From Arthrobacter sp. Hiyo8 (GTDB lineage: Bacteria > Actinomycetota > Actinomycetes > Actinomycetales > Micrococcaceae), in NCBI GenBank assembly GCA_001549895.1, contig AP014719.1, positions 682,001-746,000 on the forward strand: 64,000 nt of DNA. Direction: 5' to 3'. The notes beneath the pieces are model-generated. The model was not told the origin of the DNA, searched no databases, and saw only the letters and a list, made by a program, of their open reading frames with translations. The position numbers and the translations under genes are program-made. Below, one piece after another: positions 11,016-19,749 of this stretch (the first letter of the stretch is position 1; each line of letters begins with the position of its first letter).

Positions 11016-11043
11016 TTTGGAGTTTCCCGGAACCTCCTATAGA
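11016..11043 (+). promoter_or_regulatory. candidate promoter of the tRNA cluster
   Basis: TTTGGA (11016-11021) and TATAGA (11038-11043) are separated by 16 bases and lie about 60 bases before the first plus-strand tRNA. They resemble the -35 and -10 elements of a housekeeping sigma factor promoter. The remaining 10846-11103 region between the divergent tRNAs shows no gene. Confidence 0.4.
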
Positions 11044-11103
11044 GTTTTTACTCGTCGGAAAGCGACGGAATGCCCCTGCGGGCAGGCCGCCGAAGAAGAC
11101 TAT

Positions 11104-11176
<73 letters not shown>

Positions 11177-11231
11177 CGCAGGACACTGTCACGGCATTGA
11201 CTTCTTGGAGCCCCAGGAATCGTGCTTACAC

Positions 11232-11301
11232 GGTGGGTTGGCCGAGAGGCGAGGCAGCGGCCTGCAAAGCCGTATACACGGTTCGAATCCCGTACCCACC
11301 T
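11232..11301 (+). tRNA. tRNA-Cys (GCA), one base short
   Basis: Acceptor GGTGGGT pairs with ACCCACC. The anticodon loop CTGCAAA gives GCA. The T arm reads ACGG-TTCGAAT-CCCGT, so its 5' side has four bases against five. A G has most likely been lost from a GGG run, the same error type seen in the protein genes. Confidence 0.9.
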
Positions 11302-11342
11302 CGGTGAAAACCTTGGTTTCCGGTCCAGGCCGGATTGCATTT

Positions 11343-11417
11343 GGGCGATTGGCGCAGCGGTAGCGCGCTTCCCTGACACGGAAGAGGTCACTGGTTCGAT
11401 CCCAGTATCGCCCACCA
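11343..11417 (+). tRNA. tRNA-Val (GAC), copy 1
   Basis: The sequence starts GGGCGATTGGC and ends with encoded ACCA. The anticodon arm is CTTCC-CTGACAC-GGAAG, with anticodon GAC. The T arm has GGTTCGATCC. The molecule is complete. Confidence 0.96.
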
Positions 11418-11474
11418 AGGCAAGGTAACTTGCTTGTTGATGAACGTCCGGCCCCGGCCGGATGACCATCATGT

Positions 11475-11547
<73 letters not shown>

Positions 11548-11595
11548 CTCGTATTTTAAGGTCCCGGAAACGGGCCGGGCGGCTTATGCCGATCC

Positions 11596-11669
11596 GGCGA
11601 TTGGCGCAGCGGTAGCGCGCTTCCCTGACACGGAAGAGGTCACTGGTTCGATCCCAGTATCGCCCACCA
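11596..11669 (+). tRNA. tRNA-Val (GAC), copy 2, one 5' base short
   Basis: Identical to tRNA-Val copy 1 except that the 5' end reads GGCGAT instead of GGGCGAT. One G of the acceptor stem is missing, so the 3' GCCC is left with an unpaired base. This fits the general loss of single bases from G runs. Confidence 0.92.
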
Positions 11670-11726
11670 AGGCAAGGCAACTTGCTTGTTGATGAACGTC
11701 CGGCCCCGGCCGGATGACCATCATGT

Positions 11727-11799
<73 letters not shown>

Positions 11800-11849
11800 C
11801 CATTTCCTCCATCGCAATTGCACTTGGTCAAATGCAGTGACACCGTTCA

Positions 11850-11876
11850 AGCAGCTCCGCCGGAGCTGCTTTTTTG
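11850..11876 (+). terminator. rho-independent terminator of the tRNA cluster
   Basis: AGCAGCTCC (11850-11858) pairs with GGAGCTGCT (11862-11870) over a three-base loop, followed by a run of six T. It is the only textbook terminator in the window. Confidence 0.92.
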
Positions 11877-11892
11877 TGCCCGCAGCCACCCA

Positions 11893-13085
11893 CTACGGGT
11901 TATAGGACAAAACGTGTGTAAATCCCGCGCGTGTCACGTGCGTCCTGCCCAACCTTTGCGGCCCAGAGGCCTTCCTCTGCGGTGGCTGTGTTGCCGTATT
12001 CCTCGGGTCCGTGTGGCTGCTCGACGGCGGTTTGGGCCGCCGGGCGTGTGGTGTGTATTGCTCGGGGCGGATGAGCTGGGCGGGCTGGTCCGGAGTTTCG
12101 CTGTGGAGATAGAGGTACCACTCGATGGCCCGCTTCTGGTGCTCTTCGCTCATCCCGCGGTGGGCCCGCAGAATCAGGCGCAGCTGCGCGTTCGTGCCGC
12201 CTTCGATCCGGTTTGTCGTGGCCGCGATATCGAGTCCTGTGAACTCGGTACGCAGGTAGGTGAACAGGCTCCCTGCTTGGCTGAGCCGCTCCAAGAGGCG
12301 ATAGGCCTTCCGGAGCCGGTCATGGGTAAACCACCAGGCCTGATTCGCCCGCACCCACGCCGGTGCCGGGGAGGCTGCGGTGCGGTAAGTCCGGGCCCGG
12401 ACCAGTTGCCCGTGGTTCTGGTACCAGTCATTGAGGTGGCCGAGCCACGCCGCGGCCTGCGCGGGTGTGCTGATCCGTGTCAGGGCCCGGCCAAGGCGCA
12501 GGAGAGCTTTGCCGGCCTCGGTCCTGGGCCTGCTGGTCAGGTAGGTGCGCACGTTGCGCTGGACATGGACCAGGCAGCGCTGAATGGCGGTATCCGACCA
12601 GCAGTCAGAGAGCGCGGCGGCGATCCCGGAACCACCGTCGGTGATCACCACCCGCGGAGCCGGAAAACGTCCAAGCAACGCCGCCCACGCGGCCTTCTTC
12701 TCGGTGTCGCACCACTGCCAGCCGATCACATGCTCACCGGCGATCGCGATCAGGCAGCACCACGAGCCGACGTAGATCCCGTCGATCTGGACCTGGTCAT
12801 GGATCTCGCCCGTGGCCGGAATCGCGGGGGCAATATTCCAGCACCACGCCGTGCGGCGCCGGAAGGACCGGGCCGTACCGAACGAGTCAACCAGCGCTTG
12901 GCCGCCGGTACCCAGCAGCCAGCCCAGAAACGCACCCAGCTCCGCACGCCGGCTCACCTCCGGGCGTTCACCCGAGCGGCTCGCCCCGCATTCCAGGCAC
13001 CGGTAGCGCTGCTTACCCGCGGCCGTTTTCCCGTTCCGTACCAGCGCCTGACCGCAGACCAGACATTCCAGAGATATGCAAGCAC
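11893..13085 (-). CDS. IS256/IS1249-type transposase
   Basis: An N-terminal zinc ribbon (CLVCGQALVRNG and YRCLECGAS) precedes a catalytic domain of the mutator/IS256 kind. Candidate acidic residues are the D in VQIDGIYVG, the D in VVITDGGSG and the E in TTNRIEGG. The region from the zinc ribbon to the stop is one open frame. No standard start fits that frame; a GTG at 13085 with AGGG upstream joins it if one G is restored near 13068 (TGG-GAA). The frame reads through the inverted repeat and stops at a TAG in the flanking target duplication. An alternative frame stops inside the repeat. Confidence 0.85.
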
Positions 13086-13184
13086 CCCAGCCACCCTAAG
13101 CTTCCAAAGCTTAGCTACCCCGAAATTCGCCCGCCAACACTGGGAAGCAGGCACAATCCATACACACGTTTTGTCCTATAACCC
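11897..13184 (-). mobile_element. complete insertion sequence, IS256 family (IS1249-like)
   Basis: The 1288-bp element is bounded by perfect 24-bp inverted repeats (11897-11920 and 13161-13184; outer end GGGTTATAGGACAAAACG). It is flanked by an 8-bp target duplication CCCACTAC at 11889-11896 and 13185-13192. It carries one transposase gene on the minus strand. The 8-bp duplication and transposase type fit the IS256 family. It landed about 20 bases beyond the tRNA terminator, so it probably disrupted no gene. Intact ends and an exact duplication suggest a fairly recent insertion. Confidence 0.93.
13096..13114 (-). promoter_or_regulatory. hairpin just upstream of the transposase
   Basis: CTAAGCTT and AAGCTTAG form an 8-bp perfect stem with a three-base loop, about 10 bases before the inferred GTG start of the transposase. 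Stem-loops at this position in insertion sequences are known to limit expression from outside transcripts; that role here is inferred. Confidence 0.45.
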
Positions 13185-13332
13185 CCCACTACGCCCCGCC
13201 TACCTGTGTCGCCCACCCGAAGGATCAGCAGAATTGATCAATACCACTCAGCAAAAATCACTTTATCCAATGTGATTCAGCTCGCATACTTTTCTTCAGG
13301 CCTAATTCGTCCACGCCCACACGCAGGAGCAC

Positions 13333-14793
13333 ATGGTGAATCAACAAACTCTCGTCCGCTCGATCATGAGGAAGAAGCCCATTGACGACATCGAGGAGGA
13401 AAGCAAGCACAGCGGGCTCTTCAAAAGCCTGGGCCTCTGGCAACTGACGGCCATCGGCGTCGGCGGCATCATCGGCGTCGGGATCTTCTCCTTGGCCGGG
13501 CTCGTGGCGCACGGAAGCGCGGATACCCCGGGTGTCGGCCCGGCCGTGCTGATCTCGTTCCTGGTTGCGGGCCTTGCCTCTGCGGCCGCGGCACTCTCCT
13601 ACGCCGAATTCGCGGGCATGATCCCCCGCGCCGGATCCGCCTACACCTATGGCTACGTCGCCCTTGGCGAGGTCATCGGATGGTTCATCGGCTGGGACCT
13701 GCTGCTGGAGTACATCGCAATCGTTGCCGTCGTCGCGATCGGCATCTCCGGCTACTTTGACGCATTCCTCGCCGGAATAGGCATCCACATGCCCACCTGG
13801 ATGACCTCCACCGTGGACGAGGGGAAGGGCGGGGTCATCAATCTTCCGGCCATCCTGGTCTGTCTGCTGGTCACCTGGATCCTGAGCCGCGGAACCAAGG
13901 CGTTTGGCCGCTTCGAACTCGTGGCGGTGGCCATCAAAGTGGTGCTCATTCTGTTCATCATCGGTCTGGGCATCTTCTACATCAACACCAACAACTACAA
14001 CCCGTTCATGCCCAGCGGCTTCGGGCCGGTCCTGGCCGGCTCCGCAACGGTCTTCTTCGCAGTGTTCGGCTATGACGCCATGAGTACGGCCGCGGAGGAA
14101 GCCAAGGACGGCAAGAAGCACATGCCCAAGGCAATCGTCCTCTCGCTTGTCATCGCCATGCTCCTCTACGTAGCGGCCACCCTGGTACTTACCGGCATGC
14201 AGAACTACAAGGACATCAACCCCACCGCCGGTTTCGCCTCCGCCTTCACCGGAGTCGGCTTGCCCGTCATCGCCACCATCATCTCCGTATTCGCGGTCCT
14301 GTCCATCCTGACCGTGATGCTGACCTTCCTGCTCGGCGTCACCCGTGTCTGGTTCTCCATGAGCCGTGACGGCCTGCTCCCGGGCTGGTTTGCGGGGACC
14401 GACAGGCACGGCACCCCGCAGCGCGTCACGTGGATCGCAGGCATCGCCTCGGCGCTGCTCGCCGGCGTCTTCCCCATCAAGGCCGTCGCCGACCTGACCA
14501 ATATCGGCATCCTCGCGGCGTTTGTGGTGGTGTGCTTGTCAGTCATCATCTTCCGCTACAAGAAGCCCAATGCGCCCCGTACCTTCCGGCTGCCGTTCAT
14601 GCCGGTGGTTCCGGCCTTCGGAATGCTCGCATCCGGCTTCCTCATGCTCCAGCTCCATTGGGAAACCTGGCTGCGTTTTGTGGTGTGGCTGGTCATCGGA
14701 CTGGTCATCTACTTCAGCTACGGTCGCAAGCACTCCTTGATGAATCCGGACAGCCCCCGCCACCAGGAGCTTTCTCCCGAGAAGCAGCTGTGA
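13333..14793 (+). CDS. APC-superfamily amino acid permease (CAT type)
   Basis: An intact 486-residue membrane protein with about 12 hydrophobic segments. The first helix has the APC substrate motif GVGGIIGVGIFSLAG, and later come AALSYAEFAGMIPRAGSAYTY and FAVFGYDAMSTAAEEAKDGKK (cut), typical of cationic amino acid transporters. The ATG at 13333 follows GCAGGAG. Imported substrate cannot be told from sequence; cationic amino acids are likely from the family. The upstream space (13193-13332) contains only the IS flank and probable promoter. Confidence 0.88.
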   Translation: MVNQQTLVRSIMRKKPIDDIEEESKHSGLFKSLGLWQLTAIGVGGIIGVGIFSLAGLVAHGSADTPGVGPAVLISFLVAGLASAAAALSYAEFAGMIPRAGSAYTYGYVALGEVIGWFIGWDLLLEYIAIVAVVAIGISGYFDAFLAGIGIHMPTWMTSTVDEGKGGVINLPAILVCLLVTWILSRGTKAFGRFELVAVAIKVVLILFIIGLGIFYINTNNYNPFMPSGFGPVLAGSATVFFAVFGYDAMSTAAEEAKDGKKHMPKAIVLSLVIAMLLYVAATLVLTGMQNYKDINPTAGFASAFTGVGLPVIATIISVFAVLSILTVMLTFLLGVTRVWFSMSRDGLLPGWFAGTDRHGTPQRVTWIAGIASALLAGVFPIKAVADLTNIGILAAFVVVCLSVIIFRYKKPNAPRTFRLPFMPVVPAFGMLASGFLMLQLHWETWLRFVVWLVIGLVIYFSYGRKHSLMNPDSPRHQELSPEKQL

Positions 14794-14809
14794 CCTTTTC
14801 CAAGGATCG

Positions 14810-14831
14810 TTTGACATTCCAGTCAAATTTT
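14810..14831 (+). terminator. weak rho-independent terminator
   Basis: TTTGAC (14810-14815) pairs with GTCAAA (14822-14827), followed by TTTT. It is placed 16 bases after the permease stop. The stem is short, so strength is doubtful. Confidence 0.4.
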
Positions 14832-14909
14832 CCCTTGGCACCTCCAAGGTCTCGGGTTAGGATCGAGAACGGAGGAGCGAACTGGCTCCGTGATTGAAGG
14901 GAGGTGCCC

Positions 14910-15017
14910 GTGGGATTACTTGACGATCTGAAGGGCAAAGTTCAGGACCTCGTTGGTGGCAGTGAAGAAGCCATCAAGGACGGGATCGAATAGACCGCCG
15001 ATTTTATCGACGACTAG
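14910..15017 (+). pseudogene. remnant of an MT0933-type antitoxin gene
   Basis: After a strong GGGAGGTG site, a GTG opens 27 codons reading MGLLDDLKGKVQDLVGG and SEEAIKDGIE, then TAG at 14991. The same frame continues as TADFIDD before a second TAG. This matches the start of small helical actinobacterial proteins annotated as the Rv0909/MT0933 antitoxin family (about 60-90 residues, usually GIDKAGDFID at this point). Two in-frame stops are substitutions, not the single-base losses seen elsewhere. I therefore read this as genuine decay. No toxin gene is nearby. Confidence 0.5.
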
Positions 15018-15257
15018 ATGCGGTTCAGAGAGCCGCTTCCGAGTTCGTGGACAACCTCGACGGTGACGCTGAAAGGGCTACGGCCTGGACAGCTCCCTCC
15101 GCCAATGAGGCTCCGTAGCCGGTTCTGCCGGCCAGAGCTCCCGATTACAGTTACGTCAACGGGGCACCGGTCCCGCCGCGAGGCGCCGCCGGTGCCCTTG
15201 GCGTTTAACTGTTGCCGCCTCGGCACGCGCACCAAGGCTCCGGTAACGTGATGGACT
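15018..15257. other. intergenic region, no gene seen
   Basis: Between the antitoxin remnant and the benzoate-type transporter I see no convincing coding frame. A 77-codon open frame at 15018-15251 lacks a ribosome binding site and any family resemblance. Confidence 0.5.
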
Positions 15258-16473
15258 ATGCCAGCGTCATCACTCCACACCGGACAGCCACGTCCAGCTT
15301 CCGCCTCCCGGCAGCTCTCCCGCCCGCTTGTTGCTGGAATCGTGACCGCCCTGGTCGGTTTTACTTCTTCCTTCGCAGTAGTGCTCGCAGGCCTCCGGGC
15401 GGTGGGGCCACCCAGGAACAAGCCGCCAGCGGGCTCCTGGCCCTCACCCTCGCCTTCGGGCTCGGCGTGCTCTGGCTTTCCTGGCGCTCCCGCTTGCCTG
15501 TCACCCTTGCGTGGTCGACGCCAGGGGCCGCTTTGCTGGCGGGAACCGGAGTGCCCGACGGCGGGTGGCCGGCCGCCGTCGGCGCCTTCCTCATCGCTGG
15601 TGTACTGATTGCCTTGACCGGGCTCATTCCGGCGCTTGGCAAGCTAATGGCGAAGATTCCCACGGCCCTCGCCCAGGCGATGCTGGCCGGAGTGCTTTTG
15701 TCCCTCTGCCTTGCCCCGTTCAAAGCCTTGGGCACCGCTCCCCTCTTGGTGGCTCCGGTGATCCTCTGCTGGCTGGTCATGATGAAGCTGGCACCCCGCT
15801 GGTCGGTCCCTGCCGCATTGTTGGTGGCACTCGCAGTCATCGGAATCTACATCGTGGTCAACGGCGTGGATATTCCTGTGAACCGACTGTTGCCTGAGTT
15901 GCAGTGGACCACCCCTGCTTTCACTCCCACCACAGTGGCCGGCATCGCCCTGCCGTTGTTCATTGTCACCATGGCTTCCCAGAACATTCCGGGGGTGGCC
16001 GTGCTGAAGTCCTTCGGGTACACCGTCCCGTGGCGCCAGTCGATGCTGGTGACCGGCGCAGGGACCGCACTGGGGGCTCCCTTTGGCGGGCATGCGATCA
16101 ACTTGGCGGCGTTGAGCGCTGCCCTGGCGGCAGGGGAAGAAGCAGGTGCGGACCGGGGCCGGCGCTGGATCGCGGCCTTCACGTCAGGCCTGGCCTACCT
16201 CATGCTGGCAGCCTTCTCCGCCGCGTTGGTGACCGTTGTGGCGGCGGCCCGGCAGGGCTCCTGGAAGCCGTCGCGGGCTTGGCCCTGCTGGGCACCCTGG
16301 CATCCGCCATCGCCTCTGCCCTGGCTATTGCCGAAGAACGCATGGGAGCCTCCGTGACGTTCCTGATCGCGGCCTCGGGCCTCAGCTTCGCCGGGATCGG
16401 CGCCGCGTTCTGGGCGCTTGCCGCCGGAATCCTGGTGCGTTGGGTCCTGAAAGACAGGGAACCCCAAAAGTAG
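15258..16473 (+). CDS. benE: benzoate/H+ symporter family protein BenE (frameshifted)
   Basis: A membrane transporter of about 405 residues with some 11-12 hydrophobic segments. The BenE family is recognised from PLVAGIVTALVGFTSSFAVVL (cut), LPVTLAWSTPGAALL, TMASQNIPGVAVL and TGAGTALGAPFGGHAINLAA (cut). Two missing bases, near 15403 (GGGG read as GGG) and near 16248 (C run), break the frame. Substrate is inferred from the family; no benzoate catabolic gene is nearby, so the true cargo is open. Confidence 0.82.
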
Positions 16474-16497
16474 AGCGTGGGCAGCCTGCCCCAATCT

Positions 16498-17535
16498 CTA
16501 AGACGGCTCGTGGTTTTGGCCCTCGCGCGCCAGGGCGGTCAGACGGGACACGGCGCGGAAATACTTCTTCATGTACCCGCCAGTCATCATTTCCTCGGTG
16601 AAGAGCTTGTCGAAGGGCACACCGCTAGCAAGGATCGGGACGTCCTTGTCGTACAGGCGGTCGGCCAGTACCACGAAGCGTAGGGCGACGGCCTGCTCGG
16701 TAATGGTTTCGACGTCGCGCCAGACAACAGCATCGATGCCTGCGATCAGCTTGCGATAGCGGCTGGGGTGGACACCGGCGAGGTGGTCGATCAGGCCGCG
16801 GAAGTCGTCCACGGCCACGGTCTGGCCGTCGAACTCGGCGTGCATCTGCCGTTTGAGGTCTTCGGTCTTCAAGGGTGCCGGAGCCGCGGGCAAGCCGCGG
16901 TGCCTGAAGTCTTCCCCGTCGATCCTGACAACATCGAACTGGTCCGCAAGGACCTGGATCTCCCGCTGGAAGTCGACGGCGGCAAAGCGGCCGTCTCCCA
17001 GTGAACCAGGCAGAGTGTTGGATGTGGCAGCGAGCTTCACACCGGCGTCGGACAATTCACGCATGAGGCGGGACATCAGCACCGTGTCGCCCGGATCATC
17101 GAGCTCGAATTCGTCAATGCAGACAAGCTTGTAGCTGCTCAGAGCCTCTACGGTTTTCCGGAAGGAGAGGGCGCCCACGAGGTTGGTGTACTCCACGAAT
17201 GTCCCGAAGGCTTTCGGACCAGGAGCCGAGTGCCACAGGGAGGCCAGCAAGTGGGTCTTTCCGACGCCGAATCCGCCGTCGAGGTAGATGCCGGCCCTGG
17301 TGCTGGCCTTCTTGCTGAAAAGGCGCTTGAACAGGCCGTCTCCGTCGCCGGCTCCGACCGTCGCCCCAAACGCTTCCAGGGACTTGACCGCTGCTGCCTG
17401 GCTGGGCTGGTTCGGATCAGGCCGGTAGCTCTTGAAGGACACCTCGCCGAACCGTGGAGAAGGGTAGAAACCCTTGAGAATCTCATCCGCTGAGACCGCC
17501 GGCGTGCGCGCGGCGAGCTGTTCGATCTGTACCAA
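16498..17535 (-). CDS. zapE: ZapE/AFG1-like ATPase
   Basis: The intact P-loop ATPase has a Walker A GGFGVGKTHL, Walker B LVCIDEFELDD and the downstream TSNTLPGSLGDGRF sensor region, all diagnostic of the ZapE/AFG1 family. E. coli ZapE affects Z-ring stability; the role in actinobacteria is not settled. I chose the TTG at 17535 (345 residues), since family proteins begin near VQIEQLAARTP; upstream in-frame sequence is unlike the family. It faces benE tail to tail with 24 bases between the stops. Confidence 0.85.
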   Translation of the reverse strand: MVQIEQLAARTPAVSADEILKGFYPSPRFGEVSFKSYRPDPNQPSQAAAVKSLEAFGATVGAGDGDGLFKRLFSKKASTRAGIYLDGGFGVGKTHLLASLWHSAPGPKAFGTFVEYTNLVGALSFRKTVEALSSYKLVCIDEFELDDPGDTVLMSRLMRELSDAGVKLAATSNTLPGSLGDGRFAAVDFQREIQVLADQFDVVRIDGEDFRHRGLPAAPAPLKTEDLKRQMHAEFDGQTVAVDDFRGLIDHLAGVHPSRYRKLIAGIDAVVWRDVETITEQAVALRFVVLADRLYDKDVPILASGVPFDKLFTEEMMTGGYMKKYFRAVSRLTALAREGQNHEPS

Positions 17536-17744
17536 TGCGGTCCGTTCTTCGTGTCGTAAGTCCCCAGCAAGAATACCGGCAATGCCATGCCCAGGGCGGA
17601 CACGTGATGAAGGCCATATTTCACCATATGAACGGGGAGGAGCTTTAGTCCCCGGCCCTCGATACTGTGGGACTAAAGCCCGGGCATGTCCTAACGCCCG
17701 GTGCCGCCCGGTGTCAGTGAAAGTGTCAGTGAAAGGCCATACCA

Positions 17745-18663
17745 ATGTCCTACCCCGTTGAACAGAACGAAAAGTTCGCCGCGTACGCCCACCCCGAACG
17801 CCTGGTGTCCACCGAGTGGCTTGCCGCAGCCCTTGAAGGCGGCGCGCTTGGCGACGGCAAGCTGGTTGTTGTCGAATCCGACGAAGACGTCCTCCTGTAC
17901 GAGACCGGCCACATTCCGGGCGCGGTCAAGATCGACTGGCATACGGACCTGAACGATGAAGTCACCCGGGATTACGTCGATGGTGAAGCCTTCGCGGCCC
18001 TGGCGGCCGCCAAGGGCATCTCCCGGGACACCACTGTGGTGATCTACGGCGACAAGTCCAACTGGTGGGCCGCTTACGCCCTCTGGGTTTTCACGCTTTT
18101 CGGCCACGAGGACGTCCGGCTCCTGGACGGCGGCCGCGACAAGTGGATCGCCGAGGGCGCGACATCACCACCGACATCCCCCAGCCCGCCCGGGCGAGTA
18201 CCCGTGATCGACCGGAACGACGCCCCGATCCGTGCCTTCAAGGATGACGTGCTGGCCCACTTCGGCAAGCCGCTGATCGACGTCCGCTCCCCTGAGGAAT
18301 ACACCGGCCAGCGCACCCACATGCCTGCCTACCCCGAAGAGGGCGCCCTGCGCGGGGGCACATCCCCACCGCGGCGTCCATCCCGTGGGCACGCGCCGCT
18401 GCCGAAGACGGCACGTACCGTAACCGGACCGAACTTGAGGACCTCTATCTCGGGGAAGCGGGCCTCACGGAAGGCGACGACGTCGTGGCCTACTGCCGTA
18501 TCGGCGAGCGTTCCAGCCACACCTGGTTCGCCCTGAAGTACCTGCTTGGTTTCGAAACGGTCCGCAACTACGACGGTTCCTGGACGGAGTGGGGCAACGC
18601 GGTGCGCGTCCCGATCGCCAAGGGCGCTGAGCGGGGCTCCGTCCCGCACTCGCCGGAAAGTAG
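17745..18663 (+). CDS. sseA: thiosulfate/3-mercaptopyruvate sulfurtransferase (frameshifted)
   Basis: A two-domain rhodanese of about 307 residues. The N-terminal domain has [14 protein letters not shown]; the C-terminal domain has [12 protein letters not shown] and the catalytic loop [12 protein letters not shown] with the active cysteine. It is followed by sufE, as in mycobacteria (sseA next to a SufE-like gene). Five missing bases are inferred. Three near 18156, 18193 and 18202 cancel out, leaving about 15 wrong residues in an open frame. Two more near 18359 and 18643 break the frame; the last one restores an end SVPALAGK and stop at 18663. Confidence 0.85.
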
Positions 18664-18763
18664 TCCGGAATCTCCGTGCCTGCCCGATGGGCCTGCCACA
18701 TTGGCTAGGCCATATTCAAGCAACAGGAGCCAGACCGGCCCGGACTTGCGTAAGCTGGAAGTG

Positions 18764-19218
18764 ATGAGTACTTATGCTTTGCCCGCCGCATTGGCGGAAA
18801 TTGTCGATGACTTCCAGGCACTGACCGAGCCCGATCGCCTTCAGCTGTTGCTTGAGTTCTCGCGTGGGCTCCCGGCTTTGCCGGAACGGCTGCTGGACCA
18901 CCCTGAGCTGCTGGAACAAGTGGTGGAGTGCCAATCGCCGCTGTTCCTGACCATTGAACAGGAAAAGAACCCCGACGGCGTCGCTTACCGTTTGTTCTTC
19001 AAGGCACCGCCGGAGGCACCTACCACGCGCGGCTTCGCGGGGTTCTGCACGAAGGACTGGATGGGCTGACTGCCGCGGAGATCCTGGCTGTACCGGATGA
19101 CATGCCGGAACTGCTGGGCCTCACCCGGGCAATCACTCCCCTGCGCATGCGTGGCATGACGGCCATGCTGGGGCGGATCAAGCGCAAGGTCGCCGCGGCG
19201 GACCGCTTGTTGTCCTGA
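18764..19218 (+). CDS. sufE: SufE family sulfur acceptor protein (frameshifted)
   Basis: SufE-type proteins accept persulfide sulfur on a conserved cysteine and pass it to Fe-S or related pathways. The start [20 protein letters not shown] and the cysteine motif [10 protein letters not shown] are recognisable. One missing G near 19038 breaks the frame; the second part reads [13 protein letters not shown] and [12 protein letters not shown]. The repaired length is 151 residues. It lies 100 bases after sseA, its likely sulfur donor partner. Confidence 0.87.
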
Positions 19219-19233
19219 TCCGGGATACCGGGA

Positions 19234-19738
19234 ATGGCTAAGAAACAGGCCTCACAAGGAACGCCGGCCACAGCCGTACTGGTTGCGGCCGGCGTTTCTT
19301 TCACACTGCACCCCTATACGCATGATCCTTCGGCGGCCAGCTACGGGCTTGAAGCGGCCGAGGTCCTGGGTATCGATCCCGAGCGGGTCTTCAAGACTTT
19401 GATGGTGGACATTGACGGCAAGCTGGCGGTAGGCATAGTTCCGGTCAGCGGCACGCTGGATCTCAAGGCAATCGCGGCAGCTCTCGGATCGAAGAAGGCC
19501 ACCATGGCCGACCCAAGATGGCCGAGCGGCGCACCGGCTATGTCCTGGGCGGGATTTCCCCGCTGGGCCAGCGCCAGCCGTCGCCAACTGTACTCGACGA
19601 ATCGGCGTTGCCTTCGGCACGGTCCTCGTGTCCGGTGGACGCCGGGGCCTGGACATCGAGCTGGATCCCGCAGACCTTATCCGGCTGACCGGCGCTCGGA
19701 CTGCCTCTATCGGCAGCCCTAGCAAACACCGGCAGTAG
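19234..19738 (+). CDS. ybaK: Cys-tRNA(Pro)/Cys-tRNA(Cys) deacylase YbaK (frameshifted)
   Basis: YbaK hydrolyses Cys-tRNA(Pro) formed by mistaken charging. Recognisable parts are SFTLHPYTHDP, YGLEAAEVLGIDPERVFKTL and, after repair, GYVLGGISPLGQRQ and GTVLVSGGRRGLDIEL. Two missing bases, near 19508 (CCCC read as CCC) and near 19605, break the frame. The repaired length is about 168 residues. It starts 15 bases after sufE. Confidence 0.86.
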
Positions 19739-19749
19739 CACCGGCATGC

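Noticed and set aside
15018..15251. Possible 77-codon gene after the antitoxin remnant
   Set aside because: No ribosome binding site, no family resemblance, and a composition rich in Arg, Pro and Thr typical of chance frames.
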